From Gammaproteobacteria bacterium (GTDB taxonomy: Bacteria; Pseudomonadota; Gammaproteobacteria; Steroidobacterales; Steroidobacteraceae): a stretch of 32,881 bases of DNA. The stretch covers positions 7,030 to 39,910 of the forward strand of contig PLEC01000101.1 of the NCBI GenBank assembly GCA_003136935.1, written 5' to 3'. Of this stretch, positions 14,495 to 22,024 are shown in pieces. The position numbers were made by a program, and so were the translations under genes. The first letter of the stretch is position 1. Each line of letters opens with the position of its first letter. The notes beneath the pieces are model-generated. The model saw only the letters and a program-made list of their open reading frames with translations. It searched no databases and was not told where the DNA came from.

Positions 14495-15835
14495 ATGTTG
14501 AGAAAAACCTGCACCTTCCTCGGTCTGGCGATACTGCTCGCCGCGGCATCGATACAAGCGAGCTTCGCTCAGACTGAGAGCCGCGCCCTGCCGCTGAGCG
14601 CGCTGCAGACGATGAAGCCGGGATCGATCCACGGCAAGGACGTGCTGAAGGCACTGGCCCAGGCCAAGCACACCAAGGTTACGGCCGTCACGGCGGCGGT
14701 CACGGTAGGTACCCCCGGCGTCGATACGGTCGTCAACTGGAGCGACCAGTTCTACTCCCCCGGCTACGATTCCAACGGCAATCCGCAGTCGATCTGGCCG
14801 TACACCATGGTGGGTAGGCCCCCGGAGTCGGGCCGCACCACTACGATCAACGCCCCGATCGTGCCGGTGACGGTTCAGTTCCTCGATGCCAATGGCAAAG
14901 TGGTCCTCACCTTCGGCCCCGATCGCAACCTCGTTCGCAACGCCGTGAACTCACCCGAGTTCCAGAACGCGACCTACACGGTGGGCAGTGGTCAGTACAA
15001 CGACGAGATGTTCCGGACAGAGTTCTGGAACCGCATCTCGGACGGTGAGGGAGAAGGTGAGGCGAACAACTGGCACACCCTGCTGGAACCCGCGGTCAAA
15101 CGCGGCTACACGATGCAGATACCGTACTACATCCCCGGTACCACGCTCCCGGCCTGGGGTTACTTCATCAATGCCCAGGGTCAGCCGGTGCTGGGTGAGA
15201 TCGATTACACCACCTTCGTGAATCTTTTCTACCCGGGCGTCGTGGTGGACCACACCACGCCCATCGGAAACGCGGAGCTGCGGGGCGATATCACCACGGC
15301 CGACATCTCCACCTTCCTCTTCGATAACGTGGTGCTGTTCTTCAGCCCCAATTTCAACAACTGCTGCGTCATCGGCTTCCACGGTTACGACTTCGAGCCG
15401 GGCGACGCGAGGAACGGCAACCGCCAGCGCGACTACGTGCTCAATTACTCGAGCTGGCTATCGCCGGGCCTGTTCTACTTCGGCTTCGAGGACATCACGC
15501 CCTGGAGTCACGAGATGGCCGAGACCTTCAACGATCCGTTGGTCAACAACCTAACTCCCTGGTGGCTGAGCGTCGACCCCTACACGGGCGGTGGCAACTG
15601 CCAGAACGACCTGGAAGTGGGCGACGTGGTCGAGGTCCTTGACTCCTCGTTGCCGGTCGCCTCGTTTCCGACGACCAACATGACTTATCATCCGCAGAAC
15701 GTGGCGTTGTTGCCGTGGTTCGAGTTCGACGCGCACTCGCGTGCCTACCTCGGCGCTTACAGCTTCCCGGATGAGACGACCCTGAGGAGCCTGTCTCCAG
15801 GGCCGCTGCTGCCCAATTGCGTACCGGCTTCGTAA
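14495..15835 (+). CDS. Secreted protein with SHEMAE motif, function unknown
   Basis: With the ATG at 14495, the product is 446 residues with a signal peptide cleaved near 'QASFA' (residue 25). AAGGGGA lies 5-6 bases upstream of this ATG, which fixes the start even though the frame stays open far upstream. The mature protein is rich in Asn, Tyr and Trp and has no membrane segment. A 'CCVIGFHGYD' stretch (290-299) precedes 'ITPWSHEMAETFNDPLVNN' (334-352) and then 'CQNDLEVGDVVE' (369-380). I recall similar SHE-x-x-E...NDP...C...NLEVGD proteins in Acidobacteria and soil proteobacteria. The His-Glu pair and following acidic residues look like a possible metal site, but no protease has been assigned to my knowledge. 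A strong terminator follows, so it is a single-gene unit. Confidence 0.85.
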   Translation: MLRKTCTFLGLAILLAAASIQASFAQTESRALPLSALQTMKPGSIHGKDVLKALAQAKHTKVTAVTAAVTVGTPGVDTVVNWSDQFYSPGYDSNGNPQSIWPYTMVGRPPESGRTTTINAPIVPVTVQFLDANGKVVLTFGPDRNLVRNAVNSPEFQNATYTVGSGQYNDEMFRTEFWNRISDGEGEGEANNWHTLLEPAVKRGYTMQIPYYIPGTTLPAWGYFINAQGQPVLGEIDYTTFVNLFYPGVVVDHTTPIGNAELRGDITTADISTFLFDNVVLFFSPNFNNCCVIGFHGYDFEPGDARNGNRQRDYVLNYSSWLSPGLFYFGFEDITPWSHEMAETFNDPLVNNLTPWWLSVDPYTGGGNCQNDLEVGDVVEVLDSSLPVASFPTTNMTYHPQNVALLPWFEFDAHSRAYLGAYSFPDETTLRSLSPGPLLPNCVPAS

Positions 15836-15889
15836 GGCGCCCGCTACGCCGGCCGTCGAGCTGACTTTGTCTTGAGCGCTTAGTACGTG

Positions 15890-15922
15890 GAGCGGCTGCC
15901 TTCGGGCAGCCGCTCTGCTTTT
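15890..15922 (+). terminator. Rho-independent terminator with UUCG tetraloop
   Basis: A perfect 11-bp stem (GAGCGGCTGCC / GGCAGCCGCTC) closes on a C(UUCG)G tetraloop and is followed by TGCTTTT. It lies 55 bases after the stop of the SHEMAE protein gene. Stem length, loop and T-run all fit an intrinsic terminator on the plus strand. Confidence 0.85.
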
Positions 15923-16109
15923 GGGCGTCCGGAATGCAGTAGGCACTCCTGATTCCAGCCGGCTTCGGCGGGGTCCACTGCTGTCGGCAGGCATGGGTGC
16001 GCGCCCCTTTGTGCGCCGCTGCGAGCATTTGGCGAGTCGAGGAAGTTTCCGGCTGTGCCCACCACGGGAGACAATGCCCGCCACGTTCCGGGGTCGGGGA
16101 GATGAAGTC

Positions 16110-18755
16110 ATGTCGTTTAGAATTGCCAGGCGCGTGTCCGGATTCATTGCCACAGGAGTCGCAGCACTCGTGGCAGCCCCGGCCCTGGCCGGCGCACCGT
16201 TCTCCTTCGACGCCGCACCCGGGCGGCTGCCCAAGGACGTGGTCCCCGTGGACTATACGGTTGCCATCACGCCCGATATCGAGGCGCTTACCTTTTCAGG
16301 CACGCAGCGCGTGAAGCTCACCGTTCGCACTAGCACGCGAACCCTGGTCTTCAACTCACTGAATGAGAAGCTCGCCGACGTCCGGCTCGACGGGACGCCG
16401 GTCGCCACAGTTGCTTCCGACGACGAGCAGCAGCTGACCACCGTCACGCTGGCGCACACCGCGCGTCCCGGGCTACACACCCTGACATTTAGTTACCAGG
16501 GGAAGCTCGAGACGCAGCCCCACGGACTCTTCGTGCAGCACTACACCACGCCCAACGGCACCAGGCGCGTCTTGCTGTCCACGAAAATGGAAAGCACCGA
16601 CGCCCGGCGCATGTTTCCCTGTTGGGACGAGCCGTCATTTCGCGCCACCTTTCAGCTGACCGTGACGGTACCCGCAGCCTGGGCCACGATCTCCAACATG
16701 CCGGTCGCGAACCGCGCAGTGCACGGGGAGCTGGCGACCACCGCCTTCGAGCGCTCGCCGAAGATGCCGTCCTACCTCATCGAGTTCACGGGTGGTGAGC
16801 TCGCGACTGTCAGCGCCAGCAGCGGCAGCACCGGGCTTGGGGTCTGGGCGGTGCAGGGGCGTGAGGGCGATGGGCAGACAGCGCTCGCCAACGCGCAGCA
16901 GATTCTCAAGGACTACAACGACTACTTCGGCTATCCGTACCCGCTGCCGAAGCTCGACTCCATTGCCGTGCCCGGCGGGTTTTCCGGGGCCATGGAGAAC
17001 TGGGGCGCCATCACTTACAACGATCAGCTGCTGCTCATCAATGCCGCGAGCACCATCCAGGACCGGCAGACGGTGTTTGCGGTACAGGCGCACGAGATGG
17101 CCCACCAGTGGAATGGGGATCTGGTGACCATGGGCTGGTGGGATGACCTGTGGCTGAACGAGAGCTTCGCCTCGTGGCGCGGTGCCAAGGAAACCGACCT
17201 GCGCAATCCGCAGTGGAAGTGGCTCGAGCTGCAGGACGGGTCAAAGGAGCGTGCGATGCGCTCGGATGCCCGCCTGGCCTCGCACCCGATCCAGCAGCAC
17301 GTCGCCAACGAACTGCAGGCGGCGAACGCCTTCGATGAGATCACTTACAACAAAGGTGAGGCGGTGCTGCGGATGTTTGAGGCCTTTCTCGGCCCGGAGG
17401 TGTTTCGCGACGGCGTGCGGGCCTATATGCAGGCGCACGCGTTTTCCAACGCCACGGCCGAGGATCTGTGGATCGCACTGAGCTCGACGAGTGGCATGGA
17501 CGTCGGCAAGATCGCCGCGGGCTGGACCGAGCAGATGGGGTTTCCGCTGGTGAAGGTTGCCGCGAGTTGCGACGCCGCCGGCAAGCGCGAGCTCACGCTC
17601 TCGCAGACGCGTTTTCTGCTGCACGGCTCTGATCCCAATGGCGGGCGCTGGAATGTGCCCCTACGCATCCGCAGCGGCAGCGCCGGCGCACCGCGCTCGC
17701 TGCTGCTTACGGCGGACGGCCAGAAGTCCGAGGCTGGCAATTGCAGCCAACCACTGTCCGTCAATGCAGATGCGCTCGGGTTCTATCGGGTTGCGTACGA
17801 TCGTGCGACGCTCGCCACCAACACCCGCTCGTTTGCAACGCTGCCCGATGGCGACAAGATCGCTCTCCTCGACGACGAGTGGGCGCTGGTACTGTCGGAG
17901 AACGAAGAGCTGACGGCGTACCTTGCGCTCGCATCTTCAATGGGCGGCGACAGCGATACGCGTGCCTGGGTGCAGATCGCCGGTGCCCTCGGGACGATCG
18001 AATACGATGAGCGTGGTAACGCCGGCCACGACGCGTTCGCGGCCTTTGCCCGTTCGATCATCCGTCCGATGGCCGATCGGCTTGGCTGGGACGCGAAGCC
18101 GGGCGAGACGCCGGGTATCCAGGAGTTGCGCCGCACGCTGCTCGCGGATCTGGGCGCCTGGGGTGACGCCGACGTGCGCCGCGAGGCCCAGCGGCGCTAC
18201 GGCGCGTTCGTCAAGGACCACGGCGCCATCAAGCCCGATGACCAGGAGCTGGTGCTGTCTATCGTGGCGCAGTACGCGGATGCCGCGACCTTCGAGCAGC
18301 TGCACACCATTGCGCGTGAAGAGAAGGACGATACCGCGCAGCGGCGCTATTACCTTGCGCTGATGAACGTGCGCGATCCGGCGCTGGCGCAGCAGGCCGC
18401 GCAGATTGCGCTTTCCAAGGAGATTCCGCCGCAAGCCGAGGACAGCCGCCTGCGTCTCATCGGGCAGCTCGCGAACTATCACCCCGCACTGGCGTGGACG
18501 AGCACGACAGAAAACATCGATCAGCTGCTGGCCCCATTCCCAAAGTACGCCCCACTGATCATCGCGCAGTTGCCGGAGTTTCTCTGGGATGGTGCGCCGC
18601 CCGCACAGATCGAGAGCTGGGTGCGCGCGCATCTGCCGGCGGAAATGTCCGCGCATGTGGCGCGTGGCATGGAAACGGCGCACGCGCGGCGCGCTGAAAA
18701 GCTGCTGCTGGTGCGCGAGACCGACGCCTATCTCGCGGCCCACCCGCGCGCGTAA
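16110..18755 (+). CDS. Secreted M1 family zinc aminopeptidase
   Basis: The 881-residue enzyme removes N-terminal amino acids from peptides. A signal peptide (cleavage near 'APALAG', residue 27) sends it to the periplasm or outside. The exopeptidase motif GAMEN is at 293-297. The zinc site is HEMAH (328-332) with the third ligand Glu351 in 'LNESFA', exactly the HEXXH-(18)-E spacing of clan MA family M1. The long helical C-terminal part (about 540-881) matches the ERAP1-like domain of this family. The ATG at 16110 is chosen because GGGGAG lies 8 bases upstream and the signal peptide begins there; an upstream in-frame ATG at 15921 falls inside the preceding terminator. The amino-acid permease gene follows closely, suggesting a peptide-scavenging pair. 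Confidence 0.95.
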   Translation: MSFRIARRVSGFIATGVAALVAAPALAGAPFSFDAAPGRLPKDVVPVDYTVAITPDIEALTFSGTQRVKLTVRTSTRTLVFNSLNEKLADVRLDGTPVATVASDDEQQLTTVTLAHTARPGLHTLTFSYQGKLETQPHGLFVQHYTTPNGTRRVLLSTKMESTDARRMFPCWDEPSFRATFQLTVTVPAAWATISNMPVANRAVHGELATTAFERSPKMPSYLIEFTGGELATVSASSGSTGLGVWAVQGREGDGQTALANAQQILKDYNDYFGYPYPLPKLDSIAVPGGFSGAMENWGAITYNDQLLLINAASTIQDRQTVFAVQAHEMAHQWNGDLVTMGWWDDLWLNESFASWRGAKETDLRNPQWKWLELQDGSKERAMRSDARLASHPIQQHVANELQAANAFDEITYNKGEAVLRMFEAFLGPEVFRDGVRAYMQAHAFSNATAEDLWIALSSTSGMDVGKIAAGWTEQMGFPLVKVAASCDAAGKRELTLSQTRFLLHGSDPNGGRWNVPLRIRSGSAGAPRSLLLTADGQKSEAGNCSQPLSVNADALGFYRVAYDRATLATNTRSFATLPDGDKIALLDDEWALVLSENEELTAYLALASSMGGDSDTRAWVQIAGALGTIEYDERGNAGHDAFAAFARSIIRPMADRLGWDAKPGETPGIQELRRTLLADLGAWGDADVRREAQRRYGAFVKDHGAIKPDDQELVLSIVAQYADAATFEQLHTIAREEKDDTAQRRYYLALMNVRDPALAQQAAQIALSKEIPPQAEDSRLRLIGQLANYHPALAWTSTTENIDQLLAPFPKYAPLIIAQLPEFLWDGAPPAQIESWVRAHLPAEMSAHVARGMETAHARRAEKLLLVRETDAYLAAHPRA

Positions 18756-18842
18756 CGGACCTCGCACGGCCACATGACCCGCAGGCCACGCGCACCGCGG
18801 GCGAAGTTGTGGATCGTGAGCATGCAGGACGGGACCATCCAC

Positions 18843-20303
18843 ATGAGCAGTGACGACGCGAGTTTCGACCACATCCTCGAACGCGAGCGGGGCTTGCGGC
18901 GCACCCTGAGCGCCCGTCGCATCACCATGATCGCCATCGGCGGGGCGATCGGCACCGGCCTGTTTCTTGGCAGCGGATTTGCGATCAGCCTGGCGGGACC
19001 GGCGGTGCTCATCAGCTACGCCATCGGTGCGGTGATCGCGCTGCTCCTCATGGGGTGTCTTGCGGAAATGACGATCGCCCATCCCACCTCCGGATCCTTC
19101 GGCGCCTATGCGGAGTACTACTTGGGTCCGCTCGCGGGTTTCCTGGTGCGCTACGCGTACTGGACCTGCATCGTGCTGGCGGTCGGCACGGAGGTCACGG
19201 CCGTCGCGCTCTACATGCAGTACTGGTTCCCGGCGACACCGGGATGGCTGTGGATCGTCGCCTTCGCGGGGCTCCTGATCGGGGTCAATGCCCGCAGCGT
19301 CAACGTCTTTGGCGTGGTGGAGTACACGCTCTCGGCCATCAAGATCACGGCTATCGTGATTTTCATTGTGCTGGCGAGCTATTTCATCTGGCGTGCACCC
19401 GCGGCGCTGGCCGGCGCGGGCGCGGCCGGTGCTGCCGCGCACCTCGCCACGCCCGGCTTTCACAACTACACCGACTACGGGGGCTTTTTCCCCAAGGGGC
19501 TCTGGGGCGCATGGGTGGCGGTGCTGGTCGCCATCTTCAGCTACCTGAGCATCGAGATGATCGCCGTTGCCGCGGGCGAGGCGGCACAACCGCAGATCGC
19601 GATTACGCGCGCGTTCCGCTCGACGGTTGCGCGGCTGATCCTGTTCTATCTTCTGACCCTGGCGCTGGTGCTGGCCATCGTGCCCTGGCCGGCCGCGGGC
19701 ATCGATGAGAGTCCGTTCGTGAAAGTAATGCGCGCGGTGCGGCTGCCGGGAGCCGCGGGCGTTTTCAACTTCGTAATCCTCGTCGCCGCGCTGTCGGCGA
19801 TGAACAGCCAGCTCTATATCACCACGCGCATGATGTTCAGTCTGTCGCGCGCGGGTCAGGCGCCGCGCCGTTTCGGGGCTCTCGATGCGCGCGGCGTGCC
19901 GCTGCAGGCGCTGCTGCTCTCAAGCATCGGTATCGCGCTGGCGGTGGTGCTGAGTGTGCTCGCGCCGAAGTCCTCATTCATTCTCATGGTGTCAATCTCC
20001 TCCTTCGGCGCCATGTTCACCTGGATGATGATCTTTGTGACCCACTACGCTTTTCGCAAGGCGCGCGCCGCTTCGGGGGCGGCGCCACTGCGCTTTCGCA
20101 TGCGCGGTTTTCCGCTGACCACGCTCCTGGGCGCCACGCTCATGGCCGCGGTACTCCTCACGACCGCCTTCACGAGCGCATTTCGCATGACACTCCTCTT
20201 CGGTCTGCCATTTCTTTTTATCCTGAGCTGCGTCTACTGGCTGCGGTATCGCCCGCACTCGTCGCACCACCACGGTGACGCATCCAGTAGCACCGATCGC
20301 TGA
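18843..20303 (+). CDS. APC family amino-acid permease
   Basis: With the ATG at 18843 the permease is 486 residues with twelve hydrophobic segments. 'RRITMIAIGGAIGTGLFLGSG' in part, with its GGxIGTGLF signature in the first membrane segment, 'SFGAYAEYYLGPLAGFLVRYAYW', and 'VNVFGVVEYTLSAIKI' mark the AAT branch (LysP/GabP/AroP type) of the APC superfamily: proton-coupled uptake of amino acids across the inner membrane. In-frame ATGs at 18774 and 18822 are possible. I prefer 18843 because family members start about 20-30 residues before the first segment, and CGGGA lies 8 bases upstream. It follows the M1 aminopeptidase by 87 bases (18 from the earliest ATG), with no terminator seen between. Confidence 0.92.
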   Translation: MSSDDASFDHILERERGLRRTLSARRITMIAIGGAIGTGLFLGSGFAISLAGPAVLISYAIGAVIALLLMGCLAEMTIAHPTSGSFGAYAEYYLGPLAGFLVRYAYWTCIVLAVGTEVTAVALYMQYWFPATPGWLWIVAFAGLLIGVNARSVNVFGVVEYTLSAIKITAIVIFIVLASYFIWRAPAALAGAGAAGAAAHLATPGFHNYTDYGGFFPKGLWGAWVAVLVAIFSYLSIEMIAVAAGEAAQPQIAITRAFRSTVARLILFYLLTLALVLAIVPWPAAGIDESPFVKVMRAVRLPGAAGVFNFVILVAALSAMNSQLYITTRMMFSLSRAGQAPRRFGALDARGVPLQALLLSSIGIALAVVLSVLAPKSSFILMVSISSFGAMFTWMMIFVTHYAFRKARAASGAAPLRFRMRGFPLTTLLGATLMAAVLLTTAFTSAFRMTLLFGLPFLFILSCVYWLRYRPHSSHHHGDASSSTDR

Positions 20304-20395
20304 TTACTGTACGGCGCACGGCAGGTGCGAATGTCATGGGCGTGCCACGCACACGGGAGTAAAGTGCGTAGCCTCACCTGCGGAGGATTTCAGCC

Positions 20396-20863
20396 ATGGC
20401 AATCAAGCCGATTCCGGACGGATACCACAGCGTGACGCCGTATCTGATGGTGAAGGGAGCGGCAGACGCGATTGAGTTCTACAAGCGCGCCTTCGGTGCG
20501 ACTGAACTGTTTCGTATGGCCGATCCAAAGGGGATGATCGGACACGCCGAAATCAAGATCGGTGATTCGGTGATCATGCTGGCGGACGATCAGCCCGCCG
20601 CCACCTGTCATGGTCCGCGCTCGCTCGGCGGCTCCACCGTTGGCCTGCTCATATACCTGGAGAATGTTGACACGGTCTTTACGCGCGCGCTGGATGCCGG
20701 CGGCAAGTCGCTGCGGCCAATCGCAACCCAGTTCTACGGCGATCGCACCGGCACACTCGAAGATCCATTCGGGCACGTCTGGACGGTAGCAACGCACGTC
20801 GAGGACGTTCCGCCAGAAGAGATGGCGCGGCGTGCGAAAGCGGCGATGAAGCCACCGGCCTGA
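20396..20863 (+). CDS. VOC superfamily (glyoxalase/PhnB-like) protein
   Basis: The 155-residue protein has the paired beta-alpha-beta-beta-beta modules of the vicinal oxygen chelate fold. 'VTPYLMVKGAADAIEFYKRAFGA' in part opens module one and 'FGDR' is replaced by 'YGDRTGTLEDPFGHVWTVATH', the usual end of PhnB-like members. Candidate metal ligands are His47 ('IGHAEI') and Glu118/His123 in that last stretch. GGAGG at 20382-20386 precedes the ATG at 20396 by 9 bases. The substrate is unknown. A GCAGGTG/CACCTGC inverted repeat (20321-20327 and 20375-20381) lies just upstream of the ribosome binding site and could influence translation, but this is speculative. Confidence 0.9.
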   Translation: MAIKPIPDGYHSVTPYLMVKGAADAIEFYKRAFGATELFRMADPKGMIGHAEIKIGDSVIMLADDQPAATCHGPRSLGGSTVGLLIYLENVDTVFTRALDAGGKSLRPIATQFYGDRTGTLEDPFGHVWTVATHVEDVPPEEMARRAKAAMKPPA

Positions 20864-20884
20864 AGCTGCGCAGGTACGACCAGG

Positions 20885-20916
20885 CAAAATCCGCGCCGTA
20901 GCCGAAGCCCGGCGCG
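20885..20916 (-). terminator. Probable Rho-independent terminator of the Cys-rich protein gene
   Basis: On the minus strand CGCGCCG pairs with CGGCGCG around an 11-base loop, followed one G later by ATTTT. It starts 14 bases after the stop at 20930. It lies between convergent genes; the plus strand lacks a T-run after the stem. Confidence 0.5.
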
Positions 20917-20929
20917 CCGCGGGATTGGC

Positions 20930-21184
20930 TCAGGACGGGTTCTTGACCCAGCCGCGCGGCTTGCGATTGAAACCAATCTGTACATCCACCAGCTTCTTGC
21001 CGCAGCGGCACCGCAGGCGCGCGATGATGTTGGCGAGCGGTTCGTCCCAGCCGGCGCGGCAGTGGCGGGCGAGAAACGCCGGGCGTATCTCGCGCGAGTG
21101 CCTGCAGGCACGGCAGGTCACGAGGACAACGTAATCACCGAAGTGATCGCGCAGACGTTCGATTGCATTCCACGGCAGCACCAT
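20930..21184 (-). CDS. Small Cys-rich, probably zinc-binding protein
   Basis: Starting at the ATG at 21184 the product has 84 residues; an ATG at 21217 would add 11. Four cysteines form a CRAC (24-27) and a CRC (59-61) pair about 30 residues apart, as in a zinc ribbon. The C-terminus 'QIGFNRKPRGWVKNPS' is basic. I do not know a named family, though similar CxxC-type short proteins occur in proteobacteria. No ribosome binding site is clear at either start. It is divergent from the SRAP gene, with 75 bases between the starts, so the two may share control. The pattern of conserved-looking cysteines and normal codon use support a real gene. Confidence 0.7.
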   Translation of the reverse strand: MVLPWNAIERLRDHFGDYVVLVTCRACRHSREIRPAFLARHCRAGWDEPLANIIARLRCRCGKKLVDVQIGFNRKPRGWVKNPS

Positions 21185-21259
21185 CGCAGTGTGTGCAGCG
21201 CCGCGCGCAGCGTCCACACAGTGCTAGAGTCACGGCGATACTGTTCGCGAGCTAACTGT

Positions 21260-21931
21260 ATGTGTGGCAAGTACATCCTCGCCCAGGCCGCCAAGGCCGA
21301 GCGCGCGCTTGGCATCCGTCGGGGTCGCTGGGACTACCCGCCGAGCTACCGCGTACTGCCCACCGAGCAGGTTCCGGTCGCGGTCATGGCTGGTGGCGAG
21401 CGCGAGGCGGCGATGATGCGCTGGGGTCTGATTCCCTGGTGGGCACAGGGTGTGCCGCTCAAGGCATCCACCATCAACGCCACCGTCGAGCGCATCGCGA
21501 GCGCGCCGAGTTATCGCGATGCGTGGAACCGCGGGCAGCGCTGCATTTTTGCCATGGGTGGCTTCTACGAGCCGCACGTCAATGCGGACGGTACGCGCGA
21601 GCCTTTTTTTCTCAGGCTCGTGAACGCCGAGGTGTTTGGTGTCGCCGGACTGTGGGAGCGCGCGCGGCGCGACGACGGCTCACACGTGTTTTCCTGCACG
21701 CTCATCACGGTGCCAGCCAACCGGCTGCTCGCCGAGGTTCATAACGAAAAACAGCGCATGCCGGCCATTCTTGCCGAGAGTGACTACGAGGCGTGGCTTG
21801 CGGGCGGCAACGACGCGGCACAGGCGCTGCTCAAGCCCTATCCGGACGAACTCATGACGGCCTGGAGAGTGAGCCGCCGCGTGAACAGCCCGAAACTGCC
21901 CAACGACGCGAGCCTGATCGAGCGCAGCTAG
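21260..21931 (+). CDS. SRAP/HMCES-type abasic-site DNA-protein crosslink protein (YedK family)
   Basis: With the ATG at 21260 the protein is 223 residues and starts Met-Cys-Gly; removal of Met exposes Cys2, which in this family forms a thiazolidine link with abasic sites in single-stranded DNA. Other active-site elements are present: 'STINATVE' with Asn73, 'GGFYEPH' with Glu104, and 'EVHNEKQRMPAIL' with His161. An upstream in-frame ATG at 21062 would hide Cys2, so it is rejected. No good ribosome binding site is seen before 21260. I see no clear LexA box. The product probably protects stalled replication forks in the cytoplasm. Confidence 0.94.
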   Translation: MCGKYILAQAAKAERALGIRRGRWDYPPSYRVLPTEQVPVAVMAGGEREAAMMRWGLIPWWAQGVPLKASTINATVERIASAPSYRDAWNRGQRCIFAMGGFYEPHVNADGTREPFFLRLVNAEVFGVAGLWERARRDDGSHVFSCTLITVPANRLLAEVHNEKQRMPAILAESDYEAWLAGGNDAAQALLKPYPDELMTAWRVSRRVNSPKLPNDASLIERS

Positions 21932-22024
21932 GGGGAGATCAGCGCGCTTAGGCCCGGGCGGTGGCCGTGCCGGGGGTGATGATCTACGATGCCATCGCTA
22001 TAAGAAGAACGGAGCGGGATATCC

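Noticed and set aside
17937-19589. 550-residue minus-strand open frame across the M1 and APC genes
   Set aside because: It is fully antisense to two well-supported genes and its sequence has no domain-like pattern.
21999-22004. TATAAG as a -10 box for the DUF748 gene
   Set aside because: No acceptable -35 at 15-19 bases upstream.
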